A stretch of DNA of 64,000 bases, from assembly GCA_032622095.1 (NCBI GenBank), contig CP136063.1:182567956-182631955 (forward strand). Direction: 5' to 3'. A model generated the notes under the pieces. The model was not told where the DNA came from and ran no database searches. It saw only the letters and a program-made list of their open reading frames with translations. The DNA comes from Siphonodentalium dalli (taxonomy: Eukaryota > Mollusca > Scaphopoda > Gadilida > Siphonodentaliidae). Both the position numbers and the translations under genes were made by a program. Shown here in pieces: positions 12,171 to 26,200 of the stretch; within the stretch, counting starts at the first letter, position 1, and every line of letters starts with the position of its first letter.

Positions 12171-12659
12171 CAGTACCAGTCAGAAGAAGTGGTATATTGA
12201 GCGCGCTTAAATTCGAAAAAGGCGCGATTATAGCATAATACCAAAAATCTGTCGCGTTTATTATTGCGATATTGAGCGCAACATATTGCGATATTAAGCG
12301 CGCAAAATTTCATACTGACCCGATTGTGTTATATTTATATTAGATAAATACTGTGCATATACAATGTAGTGTACATATAGTGTACATATAGCATTTACAA
12401 CTATAATTATATACAAATCTAAAACATTGTCTCTATTTATGCAATAAACAATATAGAAGAAGCAATCATTTGCTTTAAATGTCACAATTTTGAGCGCAAG
12501 ATGTCGCAATAATTAGCGCGAAATATTGCGATATTAAGCGCAAAATATTGCAATAATATCGCAAGCGGTGCGCTTATAAGCGTTTCAACTTGCAATATTA
12601 TTGCGATATTGGGCGCGAAAATAGCGCGCTTAATATACCACTTCTGTTGACCGGTACTG
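12171..12659. mobile_element. TA-flanked element with CAGT...ACTG ends and internal GATATTGAGCGC repeats
   Basis: The left end CAGTACCAGTCA and right end TGACCGGTACTG are inverted repeats bordered by TA on both sides. The inverted match continues inward (GAAGTGGTATATT...GCGCGCTTAA). Several copies of ATTGCGATATTRAGCGC lie in both orientations just inside the ends, like transposase-binding subterminal repeats. TA target plus CAGT ends fits the Tc1/mariner/pogo group. It is non-autonomous. Confidence 0.7.
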
Positions 12660-13248
12660 TACGACAGTTACATGACAATTTCCATTCACCAAGCAATTAT
12701 ATAAACTTTGAAACTGAAATCGTTTATTAGAATGTACTTCGACCATTCGACCGGGCCTTGCCCCAATCGAACCAGCCGCCAGATTCTTAGTAACCTGACC
12801 CATTCTGCCCAACTGACACCAGTCATGGGGAACACCCACGGAATGTAACACGTACGAGATTTACTTACCTGTATGTCCGTATATTTGATCTTTATGTATC
12901 TGGTCAGCTGGAATGTCTGGTTGCACAATATTAATTACTCATACATTGTACATGTACAATTTTATGAATTTGGTGAGCCGATATCCAAATAAACATTGAA
13001 TTGATTGTACCCGGGGAAACTTAGCGACGAGCAGCAAACTCGCTGTCCAAGGTCACTTGAATCGTGCAATCTCGATCAGAGACCTTCACTTATAATGAAA
13101 TACATTATTAAGGAACAGGTATTAACTAAGAAATACATATTACCTGCACCTTTTGTTCAATGTTATAAACTTCCCTGATTAACAATGAAAAATTCCTGGA
13201 ATCTGTTCCTTTGTTAGTTAATATTTATAATTACATGTTAGTTATTGA

Positions 13249-13648
13249 TTAACCCTTTACCCAACAAACCGGCCAAAACCGGCCAAATAAAGCTTCAACA
13301 GCCTAAAATATCTTCGGTCTGTCTCAATAGAACCATACAAATATGGATATCATTGGAACCGGCTCCTTGACCACATTGTGATAGTTACAGTTATGCCCTG
13401 TGCCAATGCATTCTCTTATATATGCGAGTCGACCATAGGTCGCCTCGCATATATAAGAGAATGCATTGGCCTAAAAAAAATCTTTTTTTAACACTTTTTA
13501 CCATTTTTTCTTACATTCTTTAACAATTTTATAATTTTTAATGTGTTAAGCCAATGCATTCTCTTATATATGCGAGGCGACCTATGGTCGACTCGCATAT
13601 ATAAGAGAATGCATTGGCACAGGGCCGTTCTGTTGGGTAAAGGGTTAA
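13249..13648 (-). mobile_element. Double-hairpin TTAA element (family A), full copy, reverse orientation
   Basis: Same 400-bp structure as the copy at 11.1 kb, inverted. TTAA lies at both borders, ends are CCCTTTACCCAACA and GTTGGGTAAAGGG, and there are two palindromes with an AT-rich spacer. It sits about 300 bp upstream of the beta-lactamase-like gene. Confidence 0.9.
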
Positions 13649-13885
13649 CATAAATTAGCAACATGCTTGGTTCTCGAATTTTAACAGCTGCCAAGATCAA
13701 GTGGGTTCAGTTCTGAAGTTGGTGAGGCAAGGAGATATGGTTCAGAATAAGTAACAATATTCTTCTCAAATTTTACATGCACATTACTATAATGAAGTAG
13801 TCATATTTCCTATATAGCTAACAATATCTGTATCGCATTGTGTTTGATCATCCGATCAGAATAGTCCATTATTTACCATGTACAG

Positions 13886-13895
13886 TATATATAAT
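13886..13895 (+). promoter_or_regulatory. Possible TATA box
   Basis: TATATATAAT lies about 70 bp upstream of the chosen start codon of the beta-lactamase-like gene. It is only a position and word match, because TA-rich words are common in this DNA. Confidence 0.25.
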
Positions 13896-13963
13896 ATTTG
13901 CACAGCTCCAGACACACCATAGGATTGTTAATTTGCGCTTCTTGCAGAGTGTGCCCTACTAAA

Positions 13964-14280
13964 ATGGCTGGGAGTAGTCTGGTGGGGACATTCGTATTAC
14001 TATTCTATGTTCTTCTTGCCTTGTTGGCACCACGCGATTCATCGCCATCCAGAGAAGAAAAGATTGACATATTCGTGAGGAGTACCTTCCCGTGTCGCAA
14101 CGTTCGTGGCATCAGTCTATCGATTGTCAAAGATGGAAGAGTTATGATGAGCCGTGGTTACGGTGTCAAGGATACAACGAAACGGGAGCCAGTTACTAAG
14201 AACACACTGTTTCAAATAGCTTCCTTGACAAAAGCATTCACGGCTACTATGTTGGTTTCCCTGATGCAAGATAATAACAC
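13964..14280 (+). CDS. Beta-lactamase-like gene, exon 1
   Basis: Start chosen at ATG 13964 (AAAATGG context) because the signal peptide follows directly; the open frame upstream has no ATG. It ends AACAC|GTGGGT in phase 2. It encodes the signal peptide and the SxxK motif (FQIASLTKAFTATM). Confidence 0.85.
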
Positions 14281-17200
14281 GTGGGTAGAATCAACGTTCT
14301 CTTTGTATAGGTTACATTCATTAACTGAGAAATTTAGCTGACTATTTTCAGACAAAGCAACATATCCTAGCGCAAATACGCACATAATCGACCTACAAAG
14401 TCAAATAGGTACATAATGTGATTATTTGATTCTGAAATAAGCAGATAACGGAGTCATATCCGTTATTTCGTTTTATGGCGCGGGCCATAGTGAAAACACA
14501 TGTTAAAGAGCGTACACCGGAAAATCGTGAGTTGGCTTCTTTGTGTCATTGTCCGCACATATTCTGCTTAGAATCGACTCATTATGAGTCTATTAGGTGA
14601 CTATATTTTTCAGCAGATTATCGACTCAAAATGTGGCGATTCTAAGCAGATTATCTTTCCAAAATAAGTTCTTTTATAAGCATATAATGTGCGGGTTTTC
14701 GAGAAACAGGCTGGACAAATCATATCAGATGGGTAAGTTGTAACGTAGTGTGGCATCTTAATAATATGCATGGGGCAACAATGATTGTTACACATGCAGT
14801 AGAGAATACGATCTACGGAAGTCAACACTTGCGGCGAGATGAACAAAGCGCGTGTATTCTACCCATGTGTATCCAGTCCAGTGGATACACACACAGAACT
14901 CGTTCGTTCTTTTGTAACAATACAATGTTGGTGTATCCTCGTTTCACGTTTTTGGTCGATCGGTCGTTCGTGTCAGTTGATAACACAATCATCGGCTTAT
15001 ATGCGTACACGCCGTGACCGTGTGATAAGAATGTATGACGGTATATATGTAGGATCTGTGTAACTAAACCAGAAATAATAACGACAAAAGCTGACAAAAG
15101 TGAAAAATAATGTGCAATATCAAATTAAAAGAGAGTATATATTCGCAATGTGCCAATGTTCATGAAATATGACCGAACGATTACATCGACTCGGCAATCA
15201 ACTGTTAATCTCAATGCCATCTACATGTAACATCCGAGGTCAGCAAATGATGATCTTATGAAACAATCAGATCAAAGCAAGACAATAATAATGGTGAGCC
15301 GTGGTTACATGAGCAATGACCCAATACACAATCAATACTTGCCGTGTGCATTGCGTGAGTATATTCCGCGGATAGACGCGTGAGTATAATACACAAGTAA
15401 ATTACAGTTATTCCCTGTGCCAATGCATTCTCTTATATATGCGAGTCGACCATAGGTCGCCTCGCATATATAAGAGAATGCATTGGCCTAAAAAAAATAT
15501 TTTTTTAACACTTTTTACCATTTTTTTCTTACATTCTTTAACAATTTTATAATTTTCTCGCCGCTGATTGTTTAGCTGACAGTTGAGTTTGTCACCACAG
15601 CCTGTTCTCCCGAAAACCTCACATTATCTGCTTATAATAGAACTTGCTTTACGTAGATAATCTGCTTAGAATCGCCTCATTTTGAGTCGTTACTGTGCTG
15701 AACATGAGAGCATTTCAGTCACATTATCGACTCACAATGAGGCGATTCTAGGCAAATTATGTGCGGACAATGAGACAAATAAGCCAACTCACGACGTTTA
15801 GGTGTACGCTCTATAACAGGTGCTTTCACTGTGGTCCGCGCCGTAAAACGAAATAACGGGTAGAGGCCGTTATCTGCTTATTTCAGAATAGAATAATCAC
15901 GCTATGTACCTATTTCACATTATACATGTAGGTTGATTATTTGCGTATTTCCGCGAGGATATGTTGCAGCTGTCACCACGACGCCATCAAAATCGATATA
16001 TTTGTTCATCGTCTATACTAATAAAACTAAATTTAGTTTGTGTGTTCGTTTGTTTGTTTGTTTGTTTGTTTGTCCGTCTGGACCATTGGAGCTGAAAATT
16101 TGCATATAGGCATAATTGGAACAGTGGAGCGTTATTAGATAGGTTCCTTTCACTTCAGATGTGTTAAAGGGCACTAATACTTATTTTATATATATATTGG
16201 CTAGAGGCGACCAAATGGTTAGACCCTCGGAGATGAAAATCTGTAAAGATGGCTATTACGACCCTGTGGATCTTATTAGATAGGTCCCGATGACCTCATA
16301 TGTCTTAAGAGAGCACTACTAAATAATGTAACTAAATACTTAACTATATACCCACAATGGTTGCAATCTGGTCGGTGAAAATTGAAACACGGGGATAAAT
16401 TGACATGTAGTGTCATGAGATAGATGCCGTTGAGCTCAGACGACATAAAGTGGTGAATATGAGCAATAAAGAGTGTTTCTTATCAACTTAGAAGATATGA
16501 AGGAACGTTGGTACAGATGGGTCACCTGAACAGGGGATTGTCATGACATAGGCGCCTTTGATCTCAGTCAAATCGATAACTACTTACACTAATGTATTTT
16601 TCTGGTACGAGCCCAGGTTGTGGTGAAAAGCCATCTTGGATGAGACGAGTGGCGGAGACGAGAATGACTTTTCCCGGATTATCATGTGACGGCTTTTGCC
16701 CAATTAGAAATAGTGTTAGTAAAGTGATGGACAATAACATAATTTAACTAGGCGATAAATACATTCATCTGAGGGAGCTATGTTCGTTTTGATTATATTT
16801 TCCGATTTCGTGATACCAGGTACACGGGGGTGCACAAGTTATCGGTGAAAACTAAACTGGCGGACGTTCTCACAGAGTTCTCCATTGACAGCAGCAAACT
16901 GAGAACAGATTATACGACAATCGAGGACATAATGGCTCATCGGATGGGGATGCCCGAGAATAAATATATTCGGCTAAACCCAAATGTCACCAGATCTAAT
17001 CTTCATCAGTAAGTATAATGTAAATGTTTGGTCAAGTTTATTAGTTTGACGAGGTCGGTTCGCACCGGCTGGCGGACGTTTACATGTGGTGATAGCGCAA
17101 ATGACTTGAATAAATATTATTCAAGTTGTCATGCATACCATATATATATTCACATTATTTACTACGTCTGAGCATCTTGACAACTCAATTGATCCTTTGT

Positions 17201-20187
17201 TATATCTTTACATTGTTAACACCAATGGGATGCCCTATTTTGACATAGCGAAGCCTCAGATAGTTGCAAGTGGCATGCAAGGAGCTTCCTATATCCTGGA
17301 ATATTGTCCGGTACATGTAACAACCATTTTAACCCTTTCTATACTAAATGGATTCTCCCATCCAGTTATAAAAGTATTCATTAGAATGGTATATCTTTCA
17401 TCTGGACGGGTTTTCAGAAAAATAAGCAGATCATAAAAGTGCAGAACGAGTCCAAGTTATTGGAAAGAAATGGTCAGATAATAACAAACGACCTAAAAAA
17501 AAAAGTATTTGATCTTGTTATCTGAACATTTCCTAAGGGAACTAAATTAGTTCGTGTTTGTGAATTGTGATCGCGATCGCAAATCACTTTCGCGAGGTCC
17601 GTTCGCATGGGGAATATTTAGTATGCCAGACTTCCTCCACAGTTTGGTGTATGATAGCCTGTGACAATTAATGCATTTTCAATCCGAGTCCATGTTTGGC
17701 ATAGCTACCACCACACGTCTCTGATGCGATTATTGTTATTATATGTACAAGTATATCACCGAGGAATTTTCTTTTTAAACCTACATGAACTCACCTCAGG
17801 CTCAATTTTACTCATTGTAAAATTTACATTTATTGGTGATAACAAATTTCACAAATTAATAACAACCGGAGTATGTGCGAAAATCGAATATCGAATTTAA
17901 ATATATATTTAACTTATTGAGCTATGAGGTGTGTAGTTTAAAATGCGTGACTCTTTCAGATATTATCATATAAATAGAACACAGTAATTTTTTTAACAAC
18001 AGACTGCGAATTATGTTTTCCGTAATTTTAGATATCTACGTCACTTCCGTGCACGTGGCACGTTCCGATCAAGTTTCTATTATAGCAGCCTGTTCTATGG
18101 AGTGGCATCTGGATTGGTGGAGCAACTCGGAGCCGACACATATGAACACCTCGTAGAAAGAGAACTATTCCGGCCACTAGATATGGAGTCGTCGTCCTTC
18201 GCAACAACCGCGGACTATGATGGGGGGCTCGACATAGCGAAGCCTCAGATAGTTATAAACGGCAAGGAGCTTCCAATATCCTGGAATTTTGTCAGGTAGC
18301 AACCCTTTTGAATCCTCTCTATACTAAATGGATGCTCCCATCCAGTTATAAAAGTATACATTATTAGAATGGTCTATCTTTCATATGGATGGGTTTTCAG
18401 AAAAATAATAAGATCATAAAACTGCAGGAGTCCAAGTTATTGGAAGGACATGGTCAGATAATTACAACACACGACATATGTTGATCTTATTATCTAAACA
18501 TTGCGTAAGGGAACTACTCGTCGATGAGTATGTAGTGAAGAAATGGTGACTACGGTATTTATTGCACACCATTGACGTTAGGCACATGTATTCAACGGAA
18601 TCCCAGCCATTGAATACATATAAGTGTATACCTCTAGTGGAATACAAGCCGGAACTATTCTTGTGGACGTTGTCGCCAAGAAAGGTGACGTACATTACGT
18701 CGATCACCGCTTCCGGTGATATTCCCACAATTACTGGTTATTTGTCAGACTTAAATCACAATAAAGGTAGCTGTAGTAACAATGGAGGTGACATTCATGG
18801 ATTGAACTTATCTCACTGAACGGTGTAGAATAAATACAGAACACAACTTGCATCATAATCTCGAATCTTTTATCGAACTCGTTGCGGACGGCGCAAAGTT
18901 ATATTTCGCTCGAGCTACGCTCTCGCGAAATATACCCTTGCGCCATCCGCAACTCATTCGATAAAAGATTCTCGATTAAGATGCGCGTTGTGTTCTGTCT
19001 ATATATACGTTATCATTCATATATGACAAGTATGTGCTGTACAAAGGGCGGAAAATAGATGACTGACATGTGTATTTCTATGAACATAACTTTGTCTTAT
19101 AGACGTAAGGGCAGGGAAACAGAATGTATTCTCGATTCAACTCGCAAGTATATCACGATGTTATGGGCTTACTCTGTGATGTCAATGGAATCAGGGAAAT
19201 GGACGCTTTATTTTTCTGATATGATTCTCGGTCGACATTTTATTGGTCGACTGTGGCAATACTTAGCTAATATACAAATCGCCTTAGATATCCACTACAA
19301 CCGCATAAAAGTGAACAAACACATTGCTTGGAACTGCACAATGGGGCGTGACAAGAGGGTATTAGATGGGGGTTCCCACCTTGGAATTTCCAACTGAACC
19401 TCCCTCCTTTGAAGAACCACCAAAACCATAGTCTTGATCAGTGCGGACTGTGATGTTCATCGCCAGAGAACAGCTATCGTCGTTATAACACAATATAACA
19501 GTTTTACTTGTTTGGAGATTCTGAGGTATTTGAGGTAATTTCCACTTTTTTTATCTAGGCAGTGGGCTCAAATGATAGGGTCAGGAGGCATAATCAGCAA
19601 CGCAGAAGACATGGCAAAATGGATGTTGTTTCATCTTAACGAAGGTCGCAATGCGCGCGGAGAACAGGTTGTCGCCGAGAATATACTCCAACAGACTTAC
19701 TCCAATAAGCTGACCATACGCTCGTCAACTCTCAGTAAATACTTCACCAAGCCACGGATACCAGCGACGACATCCAATGATGCATACGGCATGGGGTGGA
19801 AATTAGGCTATTACAGAGGTGAATGCTTAGTTTGTTCGGGTGTTACTTTAGTGGAAGCAGTTAGGTTATATCACGATGTAATCAACTTCAAGTGTTATTG
19901 GTGGAAGAAAGGTCTAACAATTATAGCGTATCAACATGCTACCTGGTATGCTTGTGGGACGTTTACCGGTGTGTTCTACGATGGAAAATACAATTTTATG
20001 GAAATTGTTCACCGATAAGCGTCCCAAAAGCACACCAGGAAGCACTTTTATCTCCATTCTAATTCACACCGACCGAAAAAATGCTATAACTAGGATAATC
20101 TGCCAAACTGGGCATGGTTGACAGTTTAGACTTCCTCCTAGTAATTGTGCTCCGCTCCATTAAAATATATTTCCATAATTCGAACAT

Positions 20188-20220
<33 letters not shown>

Positions 20221-20259
20221 ATGTAGCTCCATTAAAATATATTTCCATAATTCGAACAT

Positions 20260-20295
<36 letters not shown>

Positions 20296-23200
20296 ATGTA
20301 GCTCCATTAAAATATATTTCCATAATTCGAACATAAAACATCATCATCATCATCATCAATGTTTGGGGAGTAAGTCGCCATGACTTTTACCCCTTTCACA
20401 TAATAACATACATGTATAGAATAACGTAAATGAATTAATTAAGTTTTAAAGTTATCCATAACGTTTAGTCGTACATATACCGCTCGTTATAACAGTTGCT
20501 ATCGAATAGCTCCTTGAACTGTTGAACCGATTCAGTGGAAAAAATGTAATCTGATAAACTATTCCAGTTTGTAATCACTCTCTGGGAAAAGAAATATTTT
20601 CGCACATCTTTGACTATTATTGCATCTTATGCTTGTGTCCACGTGTTCCTTTGTGCAGTGTGTCTTCAAAAAAGAAACATCTGTCTATGTTGTAGAAGCC
20701 GTGTGTTAGATTGTACACTTATATCATATCTCCCCGATTTCGCCTGTATCTGCGAGACATGAGGGCACATTTCACAAGGCGATTATGATATGACAGATTC
20801 CAGAATTTAGCTATCATTTTGGTAGCTCGCATGTGGACAGATTCTATTGCTCGCGAATGTTTATATAGATGTATACTGCTAACGACGTTTCCGTATTCCA
20901 AAATGGGCCGTATTAGAGTTTTTATCAGCATTCTCATTATGTCTTTCTCTTTATAATCGAAAGTTCGCTTGATTATGTATAAAATGCAGTTGGCTTTCTT
21001 GACTGACTCGTTTATTTGTTGTTCGAAATTGAGGTTTTCGTCTATATATATCCCGAGGTCTTTCTCAAATGTTGATCTCAAAATCGCAGGCCTCGCTTCA
21101 GTATCAGTCATGTAGTACGCGTTTATCGGATTGTTATGCCCGAAGTGAATAATATTAATCTTTTCATAATTAACCTCACTTGCCAATCGTTCGACCATTT
21201 ACAAACTTTGTCGACGGATGCTTGTAAATCAATTTTATCGGGTGAACCATATATTTTCGAGTCGTCGGCAAAACTTTTACAGTCACATTCAAGGTTGTCA
21301 GGTAGATCATTGATATATAGAAGAAAAAAGTATTGGTCCGAGCACATGCACTCCCTTGAGGAACACCACTTTTAACCTCCAAGTAGGACGAAGCTTCACC
21401 CTGAACGATCACGCGTTGATAACGCTCTACTAAGAAGTTGTGGATCCATTTCAGAAGTCCACCGGAAATTCCATAGCATCGAAGTTTATGTTCCAACCGG
21501 ACGTGAGGCACCGAATCGAACGCTTTACGAACGTCCGAGTAAATTGAATCAACGGGTTCGTTAGAGTCCAGATTTCGGGTGACATCTTCAAGATATTCTA
21601 ACATTTGTGTATGACAGTTCCTTTTGGATCGGAAACCGTGCTGTTGCTCGTTGAATAGATTGTAGTCATCCATGTGTTTTACTATTGCGTCTCTAATAAA
21701 AGATTCGAGAATTGTACACAGAACCGAAGTTAAACTGATAGGTATGTAATTTCCAGGGTTTGTTTTATTGCCTTTCTTGAATAACGGTGTTATATTTGCG
21801 GTTTTCCAAATTTTAGGAAGTGTTCCTTCGGATATAGACATGTTGAATAAATTGCAGAGAGGGATGACAAGTTCGTGGGAACATTCTTTCAATATTCTAT
21901 TGTGGATTCCATCTGGACCTGGGCTTTTATTTGGATTTAGTCGCGCGAGTTTTTGTTCTACTGCAGTTGGCGTTAGTATTATATCGGGAAGATAAACGCC
22001 GTTGTGTCTGGTCCCCAACTCTGGAATATTTGATAAATCCTCTTCTGTAAACACACTGATGAAAACTTTGTTGAGGGATATAGCTTTCGACTTGTTATCG
22101 GTTATAGTTTGTTGCGAGGAACTATCTATGAGATCTGGAATATTATGATTTATTGTAGTTTTACTCGGAACGTAGTTCCAAAACGCTTTTGGATTTTGTT
22201 TAATTTCTTTACTAATTTTCGTTCGAATTGTTTCTTGGTACCCCGTGTTCTGTCAGTGACTTTGTTCCTCATTATTCTATATTCGTCGTAGTCTGTTTTT
22301 CGGCCGCTATTTCTGAATGTTCGATATGCCTTTCTCTTCTGTTTTATAAGGTCAATTAATTCTCTATTTGCCCAAATTTTTGTTTTGACACATTTCCGTG
22401 CGCGCGATTGTGGAATATTTTCTTCAATGATTTTATTTATTTCATCGTAGAACTTGTCCCAGGCGTAATCAGTTTCTCTGCATTGGAGCTGATCCCAGTT
22501 TATACTTCCAACAGCGGAGCGGATGTTATTGTAGTTTGCCTTGTAAAATTTAGGTTTTGTTTCACGGGGTTGAATGTTTTGATAGAACGTGCTCCTAGTC
22601 AATTTTGTTATACGAACATTATGGTCACTTTTACCGAGTGGAGCACAGTATTCTATTTTTTGTACCAGATCCTCTGTATCGGTGAAAAATAGATCGAGTA
22701 TATTCGGTGTCTGATCTCCTCTGAATCTTGTAGGTTGATTTCATATTAAGTTCAGAAGGTGACACTGTTCGTTTGGTATTTTTGGGCACAGTTTCCGTTA
22801 TACAAATTAAGTCAGGTTTTTCTGTGCTAATAAGTAGTTCCAACTCACTGCGTTTATTCATCAAGTTATCGGCGTTTGTGTATATGATCTTTATGTCTTC
22901 TGTGCTGCTTCCATTCTTTATATTTACATGTTGATTCTCGGGGGTTCGTGGCCCATGGCGACTTACACGTCAATTTGATTGTTTATTTTTGTTGGAAAAT
23001 TCATCCACCATGTTATTTCTTATAACGAATATAACACTAGGGTTATCCGTTCTTTTTTTATTTTAGTTCGTCTCTCAATCTTTTTGTTGTGCACTTTCTT
23101 TTGGCGTTAAGTCGTTATTGAAGTAGTGTTTTTCGGAAGCTCTGACATTGCTCTCTCTTTTTTGCTTTTGATGCGGTTTTCATTAGTTCGTCTCGAATAT

Positions 23201-26200
23201 CCTTCGAAGCGACGGTGACTTTCATGGATCTTATTTTACCATCAATTTTCTTTCCGATGCGATAGAAGGACTTGATATGCTCTGGTTTCCCGTTCGCAGT
23301 TTTAACCAATATTTGTGTCAAATTTTCCTTCTCTTCTTTGTTCCATATTTTCTGCATCACTTTCTGCAATGTTGCTGACGATTAAGTTACATTTCCTTTT
23401 CTGTTTCTCTTCAATTTCTGAGTAAATTTCGTATGCTTTAGCGTTCGGTTTTTCTTCGTACTCACTGAAACGTTTATGGATCTTTTCATCCATTGTCTCA
23501 TTAATTTCTTCCCGAACTTGTATACGTAAGTCTGGTTGTATGCTCAACATGTCCAAAACTTGATCTATTTTTCCTTCGATCGTAAGAACCCTGTCCATTT
23601 TGTTCTCCAACACACCCAATCTATCTCTAGATAAATCATTTTGCTTATCTTATCCAACGAGCCATCCAGAGGAAGTTCTTACATTCATCGACTCAAATTA
23701 TATATCATGATTCGAAATTAGATATGCATGATTGTAATTCAATTGAGTATTTGTCACTAAAAACAAGCATTCTGATTGGCCGAGAGCGGATAACTTTAGT
23801 TTTCGATTCACCGACATCGGCCGCTTCAGCGTGCATCAAATCTGAATGTAGGACGGTCATATTTCATTGGCACAGAACGAGTAGCGAAACGAGCACACCC
23901 GCGCGTTGTTGTCTATAGATACCGTTCATCGGCCGCTTCAGCGTGCATCAAATCTGAATGTGACACGGTACAATTTCATCGGCGCAGAACGGAGTAGCGA
24001 AAAGAGCAAACCCGCCCCACAGGAAATGGTTACGGAGCAGTGTTCCGAGTAACGCAATGAACAAACCCAACGATTTGTGCACGATGACAACAGCAAAATG
24101 AAAGTCTCGATTCGTGTCATGAAAACGAATAAATGATACTTTTTATACAGTTTTTTTGCAAATTCCTTGCTAGATTGAATTACAATGGAGATAAATGTAC
24201 CCTGTTTCGTTGTACATTCTGGGATTCAAGCATGAAAACAGTTTGTGAACTCGCCGGCAAGCCGGCTCGTTCACAAACTGTTTCCATGCTCGAATCCCAG
24301 GATGTACAACTCAACAGGGTATGTTTACCTCCTAAATAATATCAATAAATGCAAGTTTCGTGGCCAACATGCGCCAAGGTATTACAATACTGACATGTCA
24401 TTGCATGACATCAGTGGTCAAGCGTGCACTTCGAAGTTCAAAGTACGAAAACTTCGTAAGCGGGCCTCCAAGCGTAAGATACGATTTTACAGCTTGTTCT
24501 CCCGAAAAACCGCACATTATCTGCTTACATTGGAACTAGTTTTAGGTTGATAATCTGCTGATAATTACCTCATATTAAGCCGATAATGTGCTGAAAATGA
24601 GACCATTTTAGTCACATTATCGACTCACAATAAGGCTATTTTAAGCATATTATGTGCGCACAAAGACACATATAAGCCAATGCACGACTTTTCAATTGTA
24701 CGCTCTAAACATGTGATTTCACTGTGGCCTGCGCCATAAAATGAAATAACAGACATGACTCCATTATCGGCTTATTTCGAAATCAAATAATCACATTATG
24801 TACCTATTTCACTTTATAGTCGATTATTTGCGTATTTGCGAGGATATGTTGCGGATTTACCTGTTTGGAGGCTGAATGAGTGAATTAGAGTGGTTAATAT
24901 CTGGACGAACCACTATGCGCGTGTATTGCATTTTGGGATGGGTGTACCCGTTATGGTGGATCCCTCCCAACCTATGTGGTAGGAGAATATGCCAAGGGAT
25001 GTTGGGAACACATATTGTATATCTCTCCCAACAACATTACCCAATTCTGGCTTCATTTGTTTGCATTACAAGAAAGTAATCTATTGAACTTGTTTACGCT
25101 ATGTACCCAACACCCTGAAATCAGATTTCCTTAAGTTTAGAACACCTTTAACCCTTTACCCAACAGAACGGCCCTGTGCCAATGCATTCTCTTATATATG
25201 CGAGTCGACCATAGGTCGCCTCGCATATATAAGAGAATGCATTGGCTTAACACATTAAAAATTATAAAATTGTTAAAGAATGTAAGAAAAAATGGTAAAA
25301 AGTGTTGAAAAAAGTTTTTTTTTAAGCCAATGCATTCTCTTATATATGCGAGGCGACCTATGGTCGACTCGCATATATAAGAGAATGCATTGGCACAGGG
25401 CATAACTGTAACCATCACAATGTGGTCAATGAACCGGTTCCAATGATATCCATATTTGTATGGTCCTATTGAGACAGACGAAGATATTTTAGGCTGTTGA
25501 AGCTTTATTTGGCCGGTTTTGGCCGGTTTGTTGGGTAAAGGGTTAACCCAACTTAAATTATCCTTGATGCCAAGATTCAGGTGGGCATAATCTCACGCTT
25601 CATGGATGGGTTCGTATCGTATCTAAGACAGCATGATAAATAACGGCACACGTAAGACACACCTACACGTCCATGCGCTAAGGTCTGACCGTTCACATTA
25701 ACAATTGGAGGGATGTTAAGGATCTATGAGAAGATGACAGCCAGAAAAAATGATAATAATAGTGCAGAAGAATTCATTAGTGGGAAATGTTTAGATTATA
25801 AGTTCATCAAACGAAGTTACCTATATATGGTCGATTGTTGAACTTATAATCTGAACATTTCCTGAGGGAATTACTCGTCAATGAGTATTTAGTATAGAAA
25901 AGGTATATACTATATCTTTCTATCAACTTTTCTATAGGATCCTCGAAATTTGTTATTACATGGATGACGGAATGTAATGGTTGACAGTCGAGATGTACAA
26001 ACCGTTAAATTGCGAAAACACACTGCTCTGAAGACATTATTTGAAACAGGCTTTGAATGTTGGACAGTGCGTTGGATTCGGTATACATTTTCTTGTGTTA
26101 AAATACGCATTCATCGTACCCTCCGAAATCTACATACTGGCGCACAGCAGATGTCCTGAAGTTGGTGATGTTGGAGTTAATGCTGGTACACCCGTGTATA

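Larger units (their letters stand above)
20170..23640 (-). mobile_element. Decayed non-LTR retrotransposon (CR1/Jockey-like LINE)
   Basis: Reading on the minus strand, ORF1 remnants lie at 23619-23115, an endonuclease start at about 22864-22631 (NKRSELELLISTEKPDLICI), a linker at 22602-22150 and a reverse transcriptase at 22054-20719. A 3' end with (GAT)n tails follows. Several frameshifts and an endonuclease deletion make it inactive. It sits in intron 4 of the beta-lactamase-like gene, in the opposite orientation. Confidence 0.8.

Noticed and set aside
20114-20383. Open frame with long histidine runs (and methionine runs on the other strand)
   Set aside because: It is the translation of (CAT)n microsatellites in the triplicated LINE tail; there is no gene structure.
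21123-22054. Active reverse transcriptase
   Set aside because: The catalytic region is split across frames, the endonuclease is mostly deleted and the first catalytic block is altered.
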